This document shows, piece after piece, positions 58,480 to 64,000 of a stretch of DNA of 64,000 bases. Both the position numbers and the translations under genes were made by a program. How positions within the stretch are numbered: position 1 is the first letter of the stretch; the number at the start of each line of letters is the position of its first letter. Origin of the DNA: Bog-473 sp963721585 (GTDB lineage Bacteria; Actinomycetota; Acidimicrobiia; Acidimicrobiales; RAAP-2). Below the pieces are notes generated by a model. It did no database searches. It saw only the letters and a program-made list of their open reading frames with translations, and was not told the DNA's origin. The stretch is taken from positions 186,001 to 250,000 of the forward strand of contig CAVRJN010000007.1 in NCBI GenBank assembly GCA_963721585.1. Direction: 5' to 3'.

Positions 58480-60782
58480 GCGCCGGCTGACGCATACAGG
58501 GTGGAACGCTGCACGAGGGGCCGTCCGAGCGGTGCCACGATCGCCTCGAGCTCCTCGACGCCCATGCGCTGGCCGTGCTGCGCGCCCGCCGCTCGCGAGA
58601 TGTTCTCGTCCATGAGTGTCCCGCCCAGGTCGTTGGCCCCGGCGCACAGGAGCTGGCGCGCGCCCTCGGCACCCATTTTGACCCAACTCACCTGAATGTT
58701 GTCGATGTCGCCCGCGTAGGCGATGCGCGCCACCGAGTGCATGAGCACGGTCTCGCGGAAGGTCGGTCCCCGCCGCGCCTTCTTCTGGAGGTAGATCGGG
58801 GTGGCCATGTGCACGAAGGGCAGCGGGACGAACTCGGTGAAGCCCCCCGTCTCGCGCTGGAGATCCCGGGTGCGCACAATGTGACGGGCCCAACTCACCG
58901 GCTGCTCCACCGAGCCGAACATGATGGTGATGTTGGAGCGCAGGCCCACGCCGTGCGCCGTGCGGTGCGCCTCCAACCACTCCTCGGTGTTGATCTTGTC
59001 GGGACAGATGAGCGCGCGCACGTCGTCGTCGAGGATCTCGGCCGCCGTCCCCGGCAGCGTCTTGAGCCCGGCCTCCTTCAGGCGGGTCAGGTACTCGGCC
59101 AGCGGGACCTCGGAGCGGCGAGCGCCCTCCGTCACCTCCAAGGCCGTGAAGCCGTGGATGTGGATGTCGGCCGAGCCGGCCCGCACCGCCTCGAGCACGT
59201 GCAGGTAGTAGTCCCCGTCGAAGTTGGGGTGTATGCCGCCCTGCAGGCAGACCTCGGTCGCACCCTCGTCGACCGCCTCCTCGACGCGCCGCGTGATCTC
59301 GTCGAGCTCCAGCAGGTACGGCGCCCCCCGCAGGTTGAGCGAGAGCGGCCCCTTTGAGAAGGCGCAGAAGCGGCACTTGAACGTGCAGACGTTCGTGTAG
59401 TTGATGTTGCGGTTGCGCACGAAGGTCACGTCCTCGCCGGCGATCGTGCGGCGCAGATCGTCGGCCACCTCGGCCACCAGCCGCACCTCGGGGCCGCGGG
59501 CACTGAACAGCGTCACGATCTCGGTCTCGCCCACCTCCTGGCCCAGGGCCACGCCTGCCAGCACCTCGGCCACGGCACCGCCGCCGGATGCCGCGCTGCT
59601 TCCGGGGGTTGCACCGCTTCCGGAAGCGACATGATGCGTCGTGGTCGCGTCGAGCAGCGGAGGAGGGGGCTCCTCGCCCCCCGAGCACCACGACGTGTCG
59701 CGGGCCAGCCCTTCGGCGTCCGACGCGTCCATGACGGGGAAGCGCAGCGCCGGGTCGAGCCAGCGCGCCGGGTCGAGCGCAAAGGTCGGGTAGACGGTCA
59801 GGCGCGGCGCCAGGGTGTGACCGGCCGCCTCCGTGGCCGCACGCAGGATCTCGAGCGCCGGCCAGGCCCGCTCGGGGTTCACGTGGTCGGCCGTGACCGG
59901 TGACACGCCACCCCAGTCGTCGATGCCGGCATGGAGCAGCGGCGCCAGATCGTCGGAGAGGTTCGGCGGCGCCTGCACGTGGATCTCGGGCGGCAGCACC
60001 AGCCGGGCCGCCGCAATGGCCCACAGCAGGTCCTCGGGCGGGCAGGGAGCAGCCTTGGCCATGGCCGTCCCCGGCTTGGGCAGGAAATTCTGGACGATGA
60101 CCTCCTGCACGTGCCCGTGGCGGGCATGGGCGGCGGCGATGGCGTGGAGGCCGGCCAGCTGGTCGCTGCGCCCGTCGCCGATGCCGATCAGGATCCCGGT
60201 GGTGAAGGGGATGGCGAGGCCGCCGGCGGACTCCAGGGTGGCCAGGCGCCGGGCGGGCACCTTGTCGGGCGCCCCTCTGTGCGCCGCCAGGCCCTCGGCC
60301 AGGGACTCGAGCATCATGCCCTGGCTGGCCGAGACCGGCCGCAGCGTGGCCAGGTCCGTGGCGTCGAGTGCCCCGGCGTTGGCGTGGGGGAGCAGGCCGG
60401 TCTCCTCCAGGACGAGGCGGCACATGGCGGCGAGGTAGTCCACCGTCGAGGTGTACCCCTGGGCGGCCAGCCATTCCTCGGCAACGGGGTAGCGCTCCTC
60501 GGGCCGCTCGCCCAGGGTGAAGAGGGCCTCGTGGCAGCCGGCGGCCTTCCCGGCCTCGGCGATGGCGAGCACCTCCTCGGGGAGGAGGTAGGGGGCGGTG
60601 AGGCGGGCCGGCGCCTTGGCGAAGGTGCAGTAGCCGCAGCGGTCCCGGCACAGCATCGTCAGCGGGATGAAGACCTTGGGCGAAAAGGTGACCCGCCGCC
60701 CGTGCGCCCCGTCGCGCACGGCCCGGGCGAGCGCTGTGAGGTCCTCGAGGGGCGTGCGAAGGAGATCGGCGTCAGAGAGCAT
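58476..60782 (-). CDS. fbiC: FO synthase, bifunctional CofG-CofH (FbiC)
   Basis: A 768-residue fusion of two radical-SAM enzymes. The CofG half has Cys-45/49/52 (CRDRCGYCTF) and the CofH half Cys-466/470/473 (CTFKCRFCAF). A Gly/Ser/Pro-rich linker (residues ~360-400) joins them. Together they make 7,8-didemethyl-8-hydroxy-5-deazariboflavin, the F420 chromophore, from tyrosine and a flavin precursor. The start is ATG 60782 (MLSDADLLRT). It lies ten bases after pgl; NAD(P)H-generating sugar oxidation and F420 production are thus on one transcript. No F420 ligase genes in this window. Confidence 0.96.
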   Translation of the reverse strand: MLSDADLLRTPLEDLTALARAVRDGAHGRRVTFSPKVFIPLTMLCRDRCGYCTFAKAPARLTAPYLLPEEVLAIAEAGKAAGCHEALFTLGERPEERYPVAEEWLAAQGYTSTVDYLAAMCRLVLEETGLLPHANAGALDATDLATLRPVSASQGMMLESLAEGLAAHRGAPDKVPARRLATLESAGGLAIPFTTGILIGIGDGRSDQLAGLHAIAAAHARHGHVQEVIVQNFLPKPGTAMAKAAPCPPEDLLWAIAAARLVLPPEIHVQAPPNLSDDLAPLLHAGIDDWGGVSPVTADHVNPERAWPALEILRAATEAAGHTLAPRLTVYPTFALDPARWLDPALRFPVMDASDAEGLARDTSWCSGGEEPPPPLLDATTTHHVASGSGATPGSSAASGGGAVAEVLAGVALGQEVGETEIVTLFSARGPEVRLVAEVADDLRRTIAGEDVTFVRNRNINYTNVCTFKCRFCAFSKGPLSLNLRGAPYLLELDEITRRVEEAVDEGATEVCLQGGIHPNFDGDYYLHVLEAVRAGSADIHIHGFTALEVTEGARRSEVPLAEYLTRLKEAGLKTLPGTAAEILDDDVRALICPDKINTEEWLEAHRTAHGVGLRSNITIMFGSVEQPVSWARHIVRTRDLQRETGGFTEFVPLPFVHMATPIYLQKKARRGPTFRETVLMHSVARIAYAGDIDNIQVSWVKMGAEGARQLLCAGANDLGGTLMDENISRAAGAQHGQRMGVEELEAIVAPLGRPLVQRSTLYASAGA

Positions 60783-60792
60783 TGAGGCCAAT

Positions 60793-61471
60793 CTAGGGGG
60801 AGTCGGCGCGCGCGGCGCCGTCGACCAGCCACAACGTCCGCCCGGCATGGACGCGGGCGGCCGGCAGGTCGTCGCCGCGCTCGAGCGCGGCCACCGCCTC
60901 GGCCTTGGACGCGCCGGCCACGGTGAAGACGGCGAGGCGGGCCGAATTGATGGCGGCCAGCGTCAGGGTCAGCCGCGGGTGCGGGTTGACGCCGTTGGGA
61001 TCCTTGGTGGCCAGCACCAGCACGCCCGGCTCGGCCTCCAGCGTGGGGGCGTCGGGAAACAGCGAGGCCGTATGGCCGTCGGGTCCCATGCCCAGGTGGA
61101 TGACGTCGATCCCCGGGCCGGTCACGAGGTCCGACATGGTGCGCTGGTAGGCCTCGACGCACTCGTCGACCGGGCCCACCGTCGGCATGGGGGAGAAGGA
61201 GCCGACCCCGCCCACCCGGTCGATGAGGGATTCCTTGATCAGGCGCTGGTTGGCGTCCAAGTCGTCAGGCGGGACGACGCGCTCGTCCCCGACGAAGATG
61301 TCCACGACGGCCCAGTCGATGCCGCCGGCCGTGGCCAGTACCTCATAACAGGCCCGCGCGGTCGGGCCACCGGAGAGCACGAGCGCGAAGCGCGGCCCTG
61401 GGCGCGCCGCGAAGGCTTCGCCTACCGCGGCGCAAAAGGCGCGGCGGGACGTTGTCGACTGGGGTGATCAC
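60793..61471 (-). CDS. pgl: 6-phosphogluconolactonase, one frameshift near the 5' end
   Basis: The main open frame (GTG at 61380) encodes 195 residues with VVDIFVGDERVVPPDD and the active-site loop IHLGMGPDGHTASLFP, the Pgl hallmarks. However, its N-terminal ~30 residues are lacking. They appear in the same frame without a start (AFCAAVGEAFAARPGPRFALVL), while a GTG start at 61471 opens the other frame as VITPVDNVP. One base in CGCCGCGCC near 61430-61440 shifts the frame; correcting it restores a normal protein. GTG 61471 is two bases after the gnd stop. Since this is a core enzyme, a consensus error is likely. Confidence 0.8.
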
Positions 61472-61473
61472 GG

Positions 61474-62412
<939 letters not shown>

Positions 62413-62440
62413 GCGCACTCCTCTCGGTTCTGCTGCAGGC

Positions 62441-63556
62441 TCAGAAGGTAGCGGCTTTGTCGGTCAGCGACTGCAACAGCTCGTCGAACGACTTGGCGAA
62501 GGAGTTGACTCCCTCGTCCTCGAGCGTCTGCTCCACGTCGAGCATGTCGATGCCGGCGTCCGCCAGGCGGGCCAGCGCGGCGTCCGCGCCGTCGGGATCG
62601 GCGTCCGCCGTCCGCTTCAGCGTGCCGTGGTCCTCGAAGGCGCGCAGTGTCGGCTCGGGCATGGTGTTGACCGTGGCCGGCCCGATCAGGCTGTCGACGT
62701 AGAGCAGGTCGGAGTAGCCGGGGTTCTTGGTCGAGGTCGACGCCCACAGCGGCCGCTGCACGCGGGCGCCCTTGTCCCGCAGCGCCTCCCAGCGCTCGCC
62801 GGCGAAGGTGCGGTGGAAGTGTTGGTAGGCGCTCTGCGCCTGGGCCACTGCGGCGGTGCCGCGCAGGCCGAGGATGGCGGCGTCACCCTTTTCCCCGCCG
62901 GCCAGGGTCTCGAGGCGGCGGTCCACCTCGGTGTCGACCCGGCTGACGAAGAAGGAGGCGACGCTGGCCACCTTGGAGAGCTCGTCCTCGCGGCCGGCGG
63001 CGACCAGGGCCTCGAGCCCCTTCAGGTAGGCCTCCATCACCTCGTCGTAGCGGTCGAGCCCGAAGATCAGCGTGACGTTGATGCTGTGGCCCTCGCCGAT
63101 CAGGGCCTCGATGGCCGGGACGCCCTCCTTCGTGGCCGGCACCTTGACCAAGAGGTTGGGCTGGGCGATGCGCTGGTGGAGGTCCCGTGCCGCCTTCAGC
63201 GTCTTGTCGGTGTCGTGGGCCAGCGCCGGGGAGACCTCCAGCGATACGAAGCCGTCCTCGCGGTCGCTCTCGTCGTAGAGGGGCCGCAGCATGGCGAGCG
63301 CGTTGTCGATGTCCGTGATGGCCATTTCCCAGTAGGCGCTATCGACCGTGTGATCCTTCATCAGGGAGCGGAACTGGTCGTCGTAGGTGTCCTGGCCGCT
63401 GATGGCGTTGGCGAAGATCGTCGGGTTGGACGTGATGCCGCGCACGCCGAGTGCGAGCAGCTCGGCCAGCTGACCCCCTTCGAGCCAGTCCCGGCGCAGG
63501 TTGTCGAGCCAGGGGCTCTGGCCGCCTATTTCGTAGAGTTCCTGGAGTCGGGTCAT
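62441..63556 (-). CDS. tal: Transaldolase
   Basis: A 371-residue barrel enzyme (MTRLQELYEIGGQSPWLDNLRRDWL). The Schiff-base Lys is in NLLVKVPATKEGVPAIEAL, with LGVRGITSNPTIFANAI upstream and the ARVQRPLWASTSTKNPGY loop. It exchanges a C3 unit between sedoheptulose-7-P and glyceraldehyde-3-P. GGGAG precedes the ATG at 63556. It is the second gene of the tkt-tal-gnd-pgl-fbiC run. The longer upstream frame belongs to the tkt shadow and is rejected. Confidence 0.95.
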   Translation of the reverse strand: MTRLQELYEIGGQSPWLDNLRRDWLEGGQLAELLALGVRGITSNPTIFANAISGQDTYDDQFRSLMKDHTVDSAYWEMAITDIDNALAMLRPLYDESDREDGFVSLEVSPALAHDTDKTLKAARDLHQRIAQPNLLVKVPATKEGVPAIEALIGEGHSINVTLIFGLDRYDEVMEAYLKGLEALVAAGREDELSKVASVASFFVSRVDTEVDRRLETLAGGEKGDAAILGLRGTAAVAQAQSAYQHFHRTFAGERWEALRDKGARVQRPLWASTSTKNPGYSDLLYVDSLIGPATVNTMPEPTLRAFEDHGTLKRTADADPDGADAALARLADAGIDMLDVEQTLEDEGVNSFAKSFDELLQSLTDKAATF

Positions 63557-63590
63557 CGGAACAGCTCCCTTCGTCGCGTGCCGTGTCGCA

Positions 63591-64000
63591 TCAGCCGCCC
63601 TTGGCGCCCAGGAGGGCCCGGGCACGCTCCACCACGTGGTCGGCGGTGAAGCCGAACTTCTCCAGCGCGACATCGCCGGGGGCCGACGCCCCGAAGCGGT
63701 CGATCCCGATGGAGTCGTCGGCGTAGCGGTCCCAGCCGAAGGTGGCGCCGGCCTCGACGCTCAGCACCGGCACCCCGGGCGGGAACACCGTGGCCCGGTA
63801 GCCCTCGGGCTGCTGCTCGAAGTGGTCCCAGGACGGGAAGGACACCACCTGGGCCTTCGCTCCCGACTCGGCCAGGGTCGCGGCCGCTGCCACGCAGAGC
63901 TGCACCTCGCTCCCGGTGCCGACCAGGACGATCTGGGGCGGCCCGTCGCAGTCGACCAGGACGTAGGCGCCCTTGGCCACTCCCGTGGGGGCCCGTTCGG
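63591..64000 (-). CDS. tkt: Transketolase, C-terminal part only
   Basis: The last ~136 residues of transketolase, running off the right edge. ERAPTGVAKGAYVLVDCDGPPQIVLVGTGSEVQLCVAAAATL is the start of the C-terminal domain and PSWDHFEQQPEGYRATVFPPGVPVLSVEAGATFGWDRYA its body. It uses thiamine diphosphate to transfer C2 units. The thiamine and substrate-binding parts lie outside the window. First gene of the minus-strand cluster. Confidence 0.93.
   Translation of the reverse strand, partial: ERAPTGVAKGAYVLVDCDGPPQIVLVGTGSEVQLCVAAAATLAESGAKAQVVSFPSWDHFEQQPEGYRATVFPPGVPVLSVEAGATFGWDRYADDSIGIDRFGASAPGDVALEKFGFTADHVVERARALLGAKGG

Overview
The window is high-GC actinobacterial DNA. Probable Acidimicrobiia: a bifunctional FbiC, a GltBD pair, secreted proteins built from 'GYWLVASDGGIF' repeats, and small hydrophobic and DUF6458-type proteins all fit that class, but no marker here settles the taxonomy. 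No rRNA, tRNA, CRISPR array, intact insertion sequence or prophage was found.

Layout. 1-16.9 kb: a truncated surface-polysaccharide acyltransferase, a frameshifted DUF2142 membrane protein, then single-gene accessory functions (alpha/beta hydrolase, universal stress protein, GNAT, ABM monooxygenase, HAD, Nudix), two tandem PilZ (c-di-GMP) proteins, a secreted LpqC-type esterase divergent from a large secreted CAP/TIG/repeat protein, PspA, and a haloalkane dehalogenase. 16.9-30.7 kb: core metabolism, with a DAO-type oxidoreductase, CorA, a patatin, thiO-thiS without thiG, gltB-gltD, an alpha/beta hydrolase and pgi. 30.7-35.7 kb: a MarR repressor facing a decayed YCII (DGPF)-ECF42 sigma factor locus across a perfect 17-bp palindrome, an MFS carrier, and about 1.1 kb of gene-poor DNA with two tiny Cys/His proteins. 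35.7-38.5 kb: two exported proteins, one PstS-like, that end in the same unusual PEVP-hydrophobic-RRR tail. 39-50.3 kb: accessory genes mixed with debris (an IS110-like stub, two truncated RibD/DHFR-like genes, several very small membrane ORFs), and a near-consensus DosR-type box upstream of a ferritin-like gene. 50.4-55.9 kb: a full-length rifampin phosphotransferase (rph) with a rifamycin-associated element upstream, then a fatty acyl-CoA ligase, a small coiled-coil ORF and thpR. 55.9-64 kb: one long minus-strand cluster, read tkt-tal-gnd-pgl-fbiC-LOG-amidase, joining pentose-phosphate carbon flow and NAD(P)H generation to F420 biosynthesis and cell-wall hydrolysis.

Several otherwise healthy genes carry single-base frameshifts in C/G-rich runs (DUF2142, pgl, the ORF before thpR). 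This raises the possibility of consensus errors, whereas the ECF42 locus and the RibD fragments carry multiple lesions and large deletions and look truly decayed. The most interesting items are the shared PEVP tail, the RAE-rph pair, the DosR-like box, the MarR palindrome facing a dead ECF42 locus, and the two repeat-propeller enzymes.
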